Assembly (NCBI GenBank): GCA_030618505.1
Contig: JAUXDF010000194.1
Coordinates: 1 to 6,356 of the forward strand
DNA: 6,356 nucleotides
Reading direction: 5' to 3'
From: Spongiibacteraceae bacterium
GTDB lineage: Bacteria > Pseudomonadota > Gammaproteobacteria > Pseudomonadales > PIVM01
Below, piece by piece: positions 1-6,135 of this stretch. Position numbers and translations under genes: made by a program. Every line of letters starts with the position of its first letter. Position 1 is the stretch's first letter. A model generated the notes under the pieces. It was not told the DNA's origin and ran no database searches. It was given only the letters and a program-made list of their open reading frames with translations.

Positions 1-1503
1 CCGCTGCTCTTTGCCAATCGTAGCACCACTACTGGATAAACGATTTACCGTTGACCAGACTAAAAATAGCGGATCCATCGGCACCACAGGGGAATCCAGA
101 TGAACGGTAAAGGGCAGATCAATATCCATGGCTGAACGTGTCGGACTTATCCTCGCCGCACGCTCTGGACCCATAAAGATATCACGATGACGATCCCCCC
201 AGTAATAGGTGTGGGCCGAGAAAAAGCTAGGAGTAAGCCCCAGCTTTTTCATCTGTGCTAATTGCTCATCCGTGGCCATTTGCGCATGAACCACAATATG
301 ACGAGCATCATCTCGTGGGTATTGCTGCTGAGCAATAGCCACCGCATCAATAACAGACTGGATTGCTGCATCGCCATTGGCGTGAATGGCTATCTGCAAA
401 CCTGCCTTGTGAATTTTGCTAACAAGATCATTTAATATTGGCTGATTAATCGAAGGGTAGCCCCGATAGTTAGAATCCCCCTTATGGGCTGTGTGGTAGG
501 GTTGCCCTAAATACCCTGTAAAACCTTGTATCGAGCCATCCGCCACAAGCTTTACAGCACCGACATGAAACTTCTGTGTCTGGTATTTATCCGGAGAAAA
601 GTCCTTATCCAGCCAACGTAAGCCCGCCTGTTGATCAGGCCATATTTCAAGTCGTTGAGCGATCAAACCCAGCTTTGATATCAAGGATAAACCTTGAATT
701 AACTTTTCTGGCGCCAACCCGGACTGCGCCGTGGTAACACCGAGCTGCGCATAGTTTTTTGACGCTGTCCTGGCCATATCAATAAAGTCGAACAGGGAAA
801 AATCCAGCGCCAATTCGGTGATGCCCAATCTTGCCGTCTCCTCCAACACACCATTGATCTGACCATTAGCATCACGCTGAATAACACCACCCGCGGGCGC
901 AAGGCTCTGCCCATCAATTCCCGCCAATTTCAACCCAACACTATTGGCAACACCAATATGACCGGAAACATGGAGAAGATATATCGGCTGCTCAGTCGAA
1001 ACCTTATCAAGGTCCCAGCGATTCGGATGACGCTTTTCTGCTAACAGACTATCGTCATAACCCACCCCAACAAGCCACTCTTCCGAAGATTTATCTTTTA
1101 CCGCCAGCTTTAACTTACTCAGCAACTGATCCATCGAGGTAATTACACCAATGGGGGGACTATTAAGATCAACTACCAGATCTTCTCCTCCCCAGCCAGG
1201 GAAATGCCCATGAGCATCAATAAAACCCGGCAACAAGGTTTTACCTTTTAGATCATAAACAATGCTAGTCGGGCTTTTCTGGCGGAGTATATCCTCGGTG
1301 CTCCCTAGTGCGGCTATCCTCTCGCCCTCGACTGCAATTGCCTCAACAATACGATGCTCAGCATCCATCGTTAATACCGCGCCATTGATAAAAATCTGGC
1401 TCGATGGCGGTTTGGCAGACAACACACCAGCCTTAACTATCAACAATAAGGTAACAACAGCCAATATTATGACTACCAAAAATGAAAAACCTAGCTTGCG
1501 CAT
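1..1503 (-). CDS. YtcJ-like metal-dependent amidohydrolase, partial (3' end beyond the window)
   Basis: The minus strand is open from an ATG at 1503 to the window edge, giving 501 codons; the C-terminus is missing. It belongs to the amidohydrolase superfamily, Amidohydro_3/YtcJ branch, whose members hydrolyse amide or related bonds with metal help; the substrate cannot be told. Visible motifs: PGFIDAHGHF with the HxH metal ligands H98 and H100, VKLVADGS (K318), IAIHANGD (H374), HIVVHAQ (H406), and HLDSP with the expected metal-binding Asp at D470. All the usual catalytic positions are therefore present, and the missing tail is probably under 100 residues by family length. Residues 1-30 form a basic N-terminus followed by a long hydrophobic stretch, so the protein is probably exported or membrane-anchored with a periplasmic domain. 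A TGA eight codons upstream in frame fixes the start; an imperfect ribosome site (AGACGAG) precedes it. It stands apart from the uvrC operon. Confidence 0.9.
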   Translation of the reverse strand, partial: MRKLGFSFLVVIILAVVTLLLIVKAGVLSAKPPSSQIFINGAVLTMDAEHRIVEAIAVEGERIAALGSTEDILRQKSPTSIVYDLKGKTLLPGFIDAHGHFPGWGGEDLVVDLNSPPIGVITSMDQLLSKLKLAVKDKSSEEWLVGVGYDDSLLAEKRHPNRWDLDKVSTEQPIYLLHVSGHIGVANSVGLKLAGIDGQSLAPAGGVIQRDANGQINGVLEETARLGITELALDFSLFDFIDMARTASKNYAQLGVTTAQSGLAPEKLIQGLSLISKLGLIAQRLEIWPDQQAGLRWLDKDFSPDKYQTQKFHVGAVKLVADGSIQGFTGYLGQPYHTAHKGDSNYRGYPSINQPILNDLVSKIHKAGLQIAIHANGDAAIQSVIDAVAIAQQQYPRDDARHIVVHAQMATDEQLAQMKKLGLTPSFFSAHTYYWGDRHRDIFMGPERAARISPTRSAMDIDLPFTVHLDSPVVPMDPLFLVWSTVNRLSSSGATIGKEQR

Positions 1504-1565
1504 CGCATAATCTCGTCTGCCAACTCAGGGGCTTTAGTAGAGCATAGAACAGTCGCCCTAGTCTT

Positions 1566-1593
1566 ATTATCTTACCCGCCGATAAATAAACAA
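1566..1593 (-). promoter_or_regulatory. candidate sigma70 promoter for the amidohydrolase gene
   Basis: Reading the minus strand, TTGTTT (1593-1588) and GATAAT (1571-1566) are separated by 16 bp, about 60 bp upstream of the ATG at 1503. The -10 match is good and the -35 moderate. The region is AT-rich, so a chance match is possible. Confidence 0.3.
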
Positions 1594-1654
1594 TGATGGC
1601 ATAAGACACTCGTAGAACAACTTGAACTTTTTCAAATGAAGCAGCAAACTAGCC

Positions 1655-1708
1655 TATCTAGTGCCCATCCAGAAATTAGACAAAGAGATCCTGGATGGGC
1701 ACTACCTA
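1655..1708. repeat. short copy (42 bp) of a palindromic MITE-like repeat with flanking duplications
   Basis: The core at 1661-1702 begins GTGCCCATCCAG and ends with its exact reverse complement CTGGATGGGCAC. Adding TA on each side extends the match to 14 bp (1659-1672 and 1691-1704). It is flanked by TATCTA (1655-1660) and TACCTA (1703-1708), a 5-of-6 direct repeat like a target duplication. Bases 1659-1694 match 6140-6175 with one difference (A1688 versus G6169), so this is a second copy of the element upstream of the response regulator. It has no coding capacity. It could fold as a 14-bp stem with an 18-nt loop if transcribed. The family identity is unknown to me. Confidence 0.8.
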
Positions 1709-1727
1709 AGCTGGATATTTTAAATAA

Positions 1728-1744
1728 GGTGCGGGGGTCGCACC
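1728..1744. repeat. short GC-rich hairpin, GGTGCG/CGCACC
   Basis: GGTGCG (1728-1733) and CGCACC (1739-1744) form a 6-bp perfect stem around a 5-base loop, followed by CTAC. Dispersed palindromes with GGTGCG...CGCACCCTAC ends are common in many proteobacterial genomes, so this may be a reduced member of such a family. It could also be chance. No T-tract follows on either strand, so it is not a convincing terminator. Confidence 0.4.
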
Positions 1745-1766
1745 CTACAAAGCATAAGCCAGCTCG

Positions 1767-1799
1767 ATGGCGCTATAAAATGGCTTTACTAAGCGCCAT
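1767..1799. repeat. 8-bp inverted repeat in intergenic DNA
   Basis: ATGGCGCT (1767-1774) and AGCGCCAT (1792-1799) are perfect inverted repeats around a 17-bp spacer, about 60 bp upstream of the possible small plus-strand gene at 1857. It could be an operator or a fold in an untranslated leader. Nothing else supports a function. Confidence 0.3.
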
Positions 1800-1856
1800 T
1801 AGTATCCGACATCTATTCAGTGCAATTTATTCGCCCGCATTGCTAAGGCCGCTAAA

Positions 1857-1976
1857 ATGAACGAAAACAAAAAGCCCTGCAAACGCTGTCAGCGAATTCG
1901 CTGGGCATTAACCACCGTCATACTGCTGAGCATGATGGCCATTCTTGTGTTAAATCAAATGGGAGGGACGTCATAG
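1857..1976 (+). CDS. possible 39-aa small membrane protein with a CxxC motif
   Basis: An ATG at 1857 opens a 39-codon frame ending at TAG 1974-1976. The protein starts with a charged segment containing KPCKRCQRIRW (Cys8 and Cys11 in a CxxC pair, rich in Lys/Arg), followed by a hydrophobic segment at about residues 17-34, then a short polar tail. This is the layout of a single-pass small membrane protein with a basic cytoplasmic side. TAAGG (1844-1848) lies 8 bases before the ATG at good ribosome-site spacing, and the frame is closed upstream by TAG at 1800-1802. It is one of the few plus-strand candidates here. Its last 22 bases overlap the antisense end of the decayed gene fragment. I do not recognise a family. 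The motif, hydrophobic core and ribosome site together favour a real gene, but chance cannot be excluded. Confidence 0.45.
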   Translation: MNENKKPCKRCQRIRWALTTVILLSMMAILVLNQMGGTS

Positions 1977-2261
1977 CAATCTAGCACCGCAGCGCGCTTA
2001 AACATTTTTATATCAGCCAGTTTAATCACCTCAGCCTGCGGAGTAAGCACTTCGCCTTCGGCCAAAAAGTAACGCCAAAACACCATACCAAAAGGATTTC
2101 CTTCGGTATCCAGCCAATTCGCCCGGATCTTCGTGTGCTATCACCATCCGGAAACTACCATCTACCTCCAACGTAGGACTACGAACAAATTCAGCCACTC
2201 GGCGAATACCGGCAGCAACGGAATTATCGTTTGGCGGTAATGGCTGGTCACTACCGTCTGA
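1955..2261 (-). pseudogene. frameshifted C-terminal remnant of a DUF1214-like protein gene
   Basis: On the minus strand one frame runs from just after a TAA (2264-2262) and reads ...NDNSVAAGIRRVAEFV... to MVIAHEDPG. The reading then shifts near 2120 and continues as NWLDTEGNPFGMVFWRYF, then EVIKLADIKMFKR, to a TGA at 1957-1955. The series HxDPG, NWLDTxGxxxGxxFWR and a closing xVxKLAD resembles the C-terminal DUF1214 domain of uncharacterised bacterial proteins. In those relatives about two residues separate DPG from NWLDT, while here a single base remains, so roughly 5 bp appear lost. The N-terminal part of the gene is missing altogether. It is therefore a relic, not a functional gene. The family name is from memory of the motif and is less certain than the decay itself. 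Confidence 0.6.
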
Positions 2262-2392
2262 TTAAGCCAAAAAATACCCTACCAGACATCCGAAAAAGAA
2301 CTAAAAACACATGGTTGTTTTCGCGGTATTGTCGCGGTGAAATTTCTCTTACTTAGGAATCTTTGTAACACGTTGATATTACGGGTAATAAA

Positions 2393-2466
2393 TGGAGGCG
2401 CGGGTCGGAATCGAACCGGCGTTAACGGAGTTGCAGTCCGCTGCATGACCACTCTGCCACCGCGCC
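2393..2466 (-). tRNA. cysT: tRNA-Cys (anticodon GCA)
   Basis: The minus strand gives a 74-nt cloverleaf from 2466 to 2393 with an encoded CCA. The acceptor stem GGCGCGG/CCGCGCC pairs 7 of 7, the discriminator is T, and the anticodon loop is CTGCAAC with GCA at 34-36. The TTCGATT T-loop is standard. One oddity is in the T stem: GCCGG faces CCGAC, leaving a C-A mismatch at the second pair. It lies 6 bases after tRNA-Gly in the direction of transcription, as in the glyW-cysT pair of E. coli, so the two are co-transcribed. Confidence 0.95.
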
Positions 2467-2472
2467 TTTATT

Positions 2473-2548
2473 TGGAGCGGGAAACCGGGTTCGAACCGGC
2501 GACCTCAACCTTGGCAAGGTTGCGCTCTACCAACTGAGCTATTCCCGC
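2473..2548 (-). tRNA. glyW: tRNA-Gly (anticodon GCC)
   Basis: The minus strand gives a 76-nt cloverleaf from 2548 to 2473 with an encoded CCA. The acceptor stem GCGGGAA/TTCCCGC pairs 7 of 7, the D stem is GCTC/GAGC, and the anticodon stem CAACC/GGTTG pairs 5 of 5 around TTGCCAA, giving GCC. The T arm is GCCGG-TTCGAAC-CCGGT with one G-T pair. It reads GGC and GGU glycine codons. It lies downstream of pgsA, as in the conserved uvrC-pgsA-glyW-cysT order. Confidence 0.97.
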
Positions 2549-2701
2549 AAAAGAACAAAGTTTATACCTGCTTCAGGTTGCCGGGCTGTTTTGACTTAAC
2601 TTTTTGCCAATTTGCTAAGTCCCCAACGCTCTTTTGTTAAGCCTGTCATCTTGAAACGTGGCTTAAGCAAGCTTTGTCAGGAGTGCTGGCAAAGCAAAGA
2701 G

Positions 2702-2735
2702 GCGCATATTCTAGTCAGTGACGCCGCCGTGTCAA
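2702..2735 (-). promoter_or_regulatory. sigma70 promoter with GC-rich discriminator driving the tRNA pair
   Basis: On the minus strand a perfect -35 TTGACA (2735-2730) is followed after 16 bp by TAGAAT (2713-2708), then TGCGCC (2707-2702). Start of transcription is expected near 2701, about 150 nt before tRNA-Gly. A GC-rich stretch between the -10 and the start is the hallmark of stable-RNA promoters held down by ppGpp/DksA in the stringent response. It lies in the 264-bp gap between pgsA and the tRNAs, which otherwise shows only weak inverted repeats. Confidence 0.75.
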
Positions 2736-2813
2736 GCAGGGATCCCCAATTACCGGACTTTAAATATTGCATCGCACAATTAAGCGTCAAAAAACTCAAT
2801 ATCAATACAACCT

Positions 2814-3368
2814 TTACCTACCAAGTAACGCAGGCATTGCCGCCTTAAGGTAAATAAGCATAGACCATAATGTCAAAAATGCGGCGATATAAAGCAGAGC
2901 ATAGCCACTAAAATAGAGCGTGCCGCCATAATCCCCAACCCCTACTGCCAGCATGACGGTAATCGCCACTATTTGCACGGTAGTTTTGATCTTAGCCAGA
3001 TAGGAAACCGCCACGCTGGCTTTTTCACCAAGCTCTGCCATCCACTCTCTTAAGGCCGAGATGATGATCTCTCTACCGACAATAATCATCGCCGGAAAGG
3101 TAAACCAGGGACTGGCATGGCTTTCGACCAATAACACCAGCGCGATTGACACCATCATTTTATCAGCAACGGGGTCGAGAAAAGCACCAAAGGGGGTGCT
3201 CTGGTTGAGCTTTCGGGCTAAATACCCATCAAGCCAATCGGTGATTCCTGCCACCGCAAAAATGCTCGCCGCAGCAACATGGCTCCAGCTATAGGGCAGG
3301 TAAAATACCAGCACTAAAACAGGAATGAGAATAATTCTTAATAAAGTTAGTGTGTTCGGGATATTCAT
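2814..3368 (-). CDS. pgsA: CDP-diacylglycerol--glycerol-3-phosphate 3-phosphatidyltransferase (phosphatidylglycerophosphate synthase)
   Basis: This 184-aa inner-membrane enzyme joins CDP-diacylglycerol to glycerol-3-phosphate, giving phosphatidylglycerophosphate and CMP. It is the committed step to phosphatidylglycerol and cardiolipin. The CDP-alcohol phosphotransferase signature is complete: D44-x2-D47-G-x2-A-R52-x8-G61-x3-D65-x3-D69, the four aspartates being the metal-binding residues. The opening MNIPNTLTLLRI is typical of the family, and length matches the usual 180-190 residues. Hydrophobic segments lie at about residues 7-24, 31-46, 71-110, 126-142 and 152-175, consistent with several membrane helices. 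It starts 47 bp after the end of uvrC and is probably in the same transcript. The ATG at 3368 has no clear ribosome site, but no better in-frame start lies upstream, so translation may depend on the operon transcript. It is followed by the tRNA-Gly/tRNA-Cys pair, the conserved order. Confidence 0.96.
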   Translation of the reverse strand: MNIPNTLTLLRIILIPVLVLVFYLPYSWSHVAAASIFAVAGITDWLDGYLARKLNQSTPFGAFLDPVADKMMVSIALVLLVESHASPWFTFPAMIIVGREIIISALREWMAELGEKASVAVSYLAKIKTTVQIVAITVMLAVGVGDYGGTLYFSGYALLYIAAFLTLWSMLIYLKAAMPALLGR

Positions 3369-3415
3369 AGTTTTGTTGTTGTCTATTTCGATTTTAAATG
3401 GTCTATACCGACATT

Positions 3416-5257
3416 CTATTCGTTATGGAGCGAGGCATAAATGTCTTTGGCAAGTTTTTCGCTAATTCCTGCTACTTTACTCAACTCCTTAGCGCTTGCG
3501 CCGGTAATACCCTGCAAGCCGCCAAAATGTCGCAATAGCTCCTTACGTCTTTTTGCACCCACTCCCGCGATCCCCTCAAGGACCGAGGTTCTACGTGCTT
3601 TGTCTCTACGCTGTTTGTGTCCGGTGATGGCAAAACGGTGTGCCTCATCGCGAATATGCTGTATTAGGTGAAGCGCGGCGGAGTCACCTGGCAAGGTCAT
3701 CTCTCGCCCCTCTACAATCAGGGTTTCCAGGCCAGGTTTCCTGCTGCTACCTTTTGCTACCCCGATCAATAGCACGCCTTGCAAAGCAAGCTCTTCCATC
3801 ACCTCTCGAGCCTGTGTCAACTGACCCTTGCCGCCATCAATAAAAAGGATGTCAGGCAGTTTACCATCCCCTCCTTTGATCCGCTTGTAGCGCCTTAACA
3901 GCGCTTGTTTCATCGCGGCATAATCATCACCCGGTGTAATATTCTCGATATTAAACCGTCGATAGTCACTTTTAGCAGGGCCATTACTGTCAAAAACAAC
4001 ACAGGATGCAACGGCTCTTTCACCAGAACTGTGGCTTATATCAAAACACTCCAGCCTCTGAGGCACTTCAGGCAATGACAGCTTGGTTTGCAAGTCTTCA
4101 AAACGCTGCAGAACCTTTTGCCGGCTCGCCATATGGCTATTTAAATTTTGTTGAGCAGTTGTTTGCGCCAGCTTTAGCCATTGGGCTCGATGACTACGCA
4201 CCTTGCAGGATATAGCGACACCTCGCCCAGAATGCACAGTAAGCGCCTGACTGAGCAGCTCTGCATCAGCAAGCGAACAATGAGTGACTATTTGAGGGGG
4301 AAGTGCTGCCTCGGATTTAGACAAGTACTTCTGCGCTATAAACGAGGCAAGCAGCGCCTCCTCACTATCCTCAAGCTGAAAGCGTGGATAATAACTTCGG
4401 CTCCCCAATATTCTACCGGCGCGTACAAACAAGATCTGAACACAGGCCATACCTGCTTTCACTGCAGCGGCGACAATATCCACATCACCCTTCTCTCCCT
4501 CAATGCACTGTTCTTCCTGCACTCGCTGTAAATAGGCAATTTGATCACGTAAAAGCGCTGCTGATTCAAACTCAAGTTGTTCTGCTGCCTGCTCCATCGA
4601 ATTAGCTAATCCATTCATCAAATCCTTACTTTTTCCCTGCAGGAACATGCGGGTATGCTCTACCGCTTCGGCATAGCTCCGGTCACCCTCCATCGCCACA
4701 CAGGGGCCCTGACAGCGTTTAATCTGATACTGTAAACACGGTCTCGAACGATTTTTAAAAAAGCTGTTTTCACACTGCCTGACCTGAAAGACCTTTTGCA
4801 AAAAATTCAGACTCTCCCTGACAGCACCGGTGTTTGGATAAGGGCCAAAATATTCACCTTTGTTTTTCTTAGCGCCACGGTGAATGCTAAGTCGCGGATA
4901 TTGATCAGCAGACAGGTAGATATAGGGGTAGGACTTATCATCGCGCAACAAAATATTATAAGGCGGGCGATGCTGTTTAATAAGGTTATGCTCGAGCAGC
5001 AAAGCCTCGGTTTCGGAGTTGGTAACAGTAACATCGATGCGATGAATTTTCGCGACCAGCGCCAGGGTTTTGCTGTTTAAACCCCTGGCTCTAAAATAGC
5101 TGCTAACGCGATTTTTTAGGTTTTTCGCCTTACCGACATAAAGTAACTTGCCGGCCTGATCGAGCATCTGATAAATGCCTGGCCGCTGGGTCAGTTGCTT
5201 TAAAAAGGATGAGGAATCAAAAACTGGATCACTGTGATTACAGCAAGTATCAGGCAT
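3416..5257 (-). CDS. uvrC: UvrABC excinuclease subunit C
   Basis: UvrC makes both incisions around bulky DNA lesions in nucleotide excision repair, after UvrA and UvrB have located them. Numbered from the ATG at 5257 (613 aa; E. coli UvrC is 610), the GIY-YIG nuclease domain (G27-I-Y29, Y40-V-G42, R50, E89) makes the 3' cut. Four cysteines C162, C174, C182 and C186 match the iron-sulfur ligands reported for E. coli UvrC. A UVR motif for UvrB contact lies at about 213-246. The RNase H-like domain for the 5' cut has D406 (CFDISH), D474 (DGGKGQ) and H540, and paired helix-hairpin-helix motifs end the protein. A longer frame opens at a TTG at 5281, but AAGGG (5269-5265) sits 7 bases before the ATG at 5257 and the TTG has no ribosome site, so the ATG is preferred. 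It lies 55 bp after the response regulator and 47 bp before pgsA. No LexA box was seen. Confidence 0.97.
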   Translation of the reverse strand: MPDTCCNHSDPVFDSSSFLKQLTQRPGIYQMLDQAGKLLYVGKAKNLKNRVSSYFRARGLNSKTLALVAKIHRIDVTVTNSETEALLLEHNLIKQHRPPYNILLRDDKSYPYIYLSADQYPRLSIHRGAKKNKGEYFGPYPNTGAVRESLNFLQKVFQVRQCENSFFKNRSRPCLQYQIKRCQGPCVAMEGDRSYAEAVEHTRMFLQGKSKDLMNGLANSMEQAAEQLEFESAALLRDQIAYLQRVQEEQCIEGEKGDVDIVAAAVKAGMACVQILFVRAGRILGSRSYYPRFQLEDSEEALLASFIAQKYLSKSEAALPPQIVTHCSLADAELLSQALTVHSGRGVAISCKVRSHRAQWLKLAQTTAQQNLNSHMASRQKVLQRFEDLQTKLSLPEVPQRLECFDISHSSGERAVASCVVFDSNGPAKSDYRRFNIENITPGDDYAAMKQALLRRYKRIKGGDGKLPDILFIDGGKGQLTQAREVMEELALQGVLLIGVAKGSSRKPGLETLIVEGREMTLPGDSAALHLIQHIRDEAHRFAITGHKQRRDKARRTSVLEGIAGVGAKRRKELLRHFGGLQGITGASAKELSKVAGISEKLAKDIYASLHNE

Positions 5258-5312
5258 CTGCACGCCCTTGCGAAAGGCCAAACAGGCTATATAAGGAAAT
5301 TAAAACTGAGAT

Positions 5313-5963
5313 CTATGAAGCCTCGGCGTCAAGCACGCCATGGCGCATAGCCAAGCGGGTTAATTCAACATCCCCCCCGACATTGAGCTTGTCAAAAATA
5401 CGATAGCGGTAACTATTAACGGTTTTTGGGCTTAAGCAGAGCTTATCGGAGATATCCTGCACTTTCTGGCAATTAACCACCATCATGCAGATTTGCAGTT
5501 CACGCTCAGAGAGCGCATCAAAGGGGCAGTCGTCATCCTTTTCGCCAAAAGATTTCAGTGCCATTTGCTGGGCAACCTGCGGGCTCAGGTAGCGCTGACC
5601 GGCAACCACACTATGAATAGCGTTAACCATTTCTTTGAGATCAGCACCCTTAGTAACATAACCTGCGGCGCCGGCCTTGAGCAGACGGGAGGGAAAAGGG
5701 TCATCATCACAGGCGGTAACAGCAACCACCTTGATTTCCGGATTTTGTCTAAGTAACTTTTTGGTGGCTTCCAAGCCGCCTATGCCCGGCATTTTGACAT
5801 CCATCAAAACAACATCGGGTGATAATTCTCTCGCTTTTTCGATGGCCTCTTCGCCGTTGGTCGCTTCACCAACAACCTCAACGCCATCAACATCCTCAAG
5901 CATCCGTGATATCCCTGTACGAACCAGATCGTGGTCATCTGCAACCAGTACTTTAATCGCCAA
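5313..5963 (-). CDS. uvrY: GacA/UvrY-type response regulator (NarL/FixJ family)
   Basis: This 216-aa protein is the output regulator of the GacS/GacA (BarA/UvrY) two-component system. In relatives it is phosphorylated by the membrane sensor kinase and activates small RNAs that titrate CsrA/RsmA, controlling the shift from growth to secondary metabolism, motility and biofilm. The receiver domain (about 1-120) shows D9 and D10, the phosphoacceptor D55 in VVLMDVKMPG, T83 and K105. The LuxR-type helix-turn-helix (about 148-212) contains LSERELQICMMV and LSPKTVNSYRYRIFDKLN, nearly the same as E. coli UvrY. The start is a TTG (5963-5961) preceded by GGGGTG at ribosome-site distance; the length and N-terminus fit the family, and no ATG suits better. 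It is the first gene before uvrC, as in E. coli and Pseudomonas. The matching sensor kinase is not in this window. In pseudomonads the gene is named gacA. Confidence 0.95.
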   Translation of the reverse strand: MAIKVLVADDHDLVRTGISRMLEDVDGVEVVGEATNGEEAIEKARELSPDVVLMDVKMPGIGGLEATKKLLRQNPEIKVVAVTACDDDPFPSRLLKAGAAGYVTKGADLKEMVNAIHSVVAGQRYLSPQVAQQMALKSFGEKDDDCPFDALSERELQICMMVVNCQKVQDISDKLCLSPKTVNSYRYRIFDKLNVGGDVELTRLAMRHGVLDAEAS

Positions 5964-6032
5964 AGTTCACCCCAAGGGAATAGTTTATGTTTATTTTCTA
6001 TAACAAAAGCATTCTAGACAAAAACATCTTTC

Positions 6033-6046
6033 AATGCATCTGCATT
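6033..6046. promoter_or_regulatory. 14-bp palindrome in the response-regulator leader
   Basis: AATGCA-TC-TGCATT is a perfect inverted repeat with 6-bp arms and a 2-bp centre, 70 bp upstream of the regulator start codon and downstream of the candidate promoter. It has the size of a dimeric repressor site. No regulator can be named, and such palindromes can arise by chance in AT-rich DNA. Confidence 0.35.
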
Positions 6047-6078
6047 AATTCTTTTGTATTAAATTAAACTTAATATAT

Positions 6079-6108
6079 AGCATAATGCCACAATTCCGGA
6101 AAGCACAA
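6079..6108 (-). promoter_or_regulatory. candidate promoter for the response regulator - uvrC - pgsA operon
   Basis: On the minus strand TTGTGC (6108-6103) and TATGCT (6084-6079) are 18 bp apart in the AT-rich stretch before the regulator. Transcription would begin near 6072, giving a leader of about 110 nt that contains the palindrome at 6033-6046. Other weak -10-like boxes exist in this stretch, so the exact site is uncertain. Confidence 0.35.
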
Positions 6109-6135
6109 ACTGTTTATTTTTCCGTCAATAATAGC

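Noticed and set aside
699..917. 72-codon minus-strand frame within the amidohydrolase
   Set aside because: It is out of phase with the 501-codon amidohydrolase frame, which carries all the catalytic motifs.
1636..1860. 74-codon plus-strand open frame
   Set aside because: It runs straight through the palindromic repeat and the hairpin at 1728-1744, has low-complexity composition unlike a protein family, and has no ribosome site.
2321..2338. Direct repeat TCGCGGT-N4-TCGCGGT near tRNA-Cys, considered as part of an attachment site
   Set aside because: It does not match the tRNA 3' end, and there is no second tRNA-end copy or integrase gene in the window.
2378..2392. Weak hairpin TATTAC/GTAATA after tRNA-Cys as a terminator
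   Set aside because: The stem is short and AT-rich with a 2-base loop and no following T-run on the minus strand.
2337..2537. 66-codon plus-strand open frame
   Set aside because: It is antisense to the two tRNA genes, and its peptide (GRNRTGV, ETGFEPATS) is the well-known artefact of translating tRNA genes backwards.
4181..4531. 116-codon plus-strand open frame and similar frames opposite uvrC
   Set aside because: They lie wholly antisense to a conserved uvrC and have no domain, signal or ribosome site. They are shadows of the real gene.
5258..5312. LexA-type SOS box before uvrC
   Set aside because: No CTG-N10-CAG match with the expected core is present, and uvrC is not normally a LexA target.
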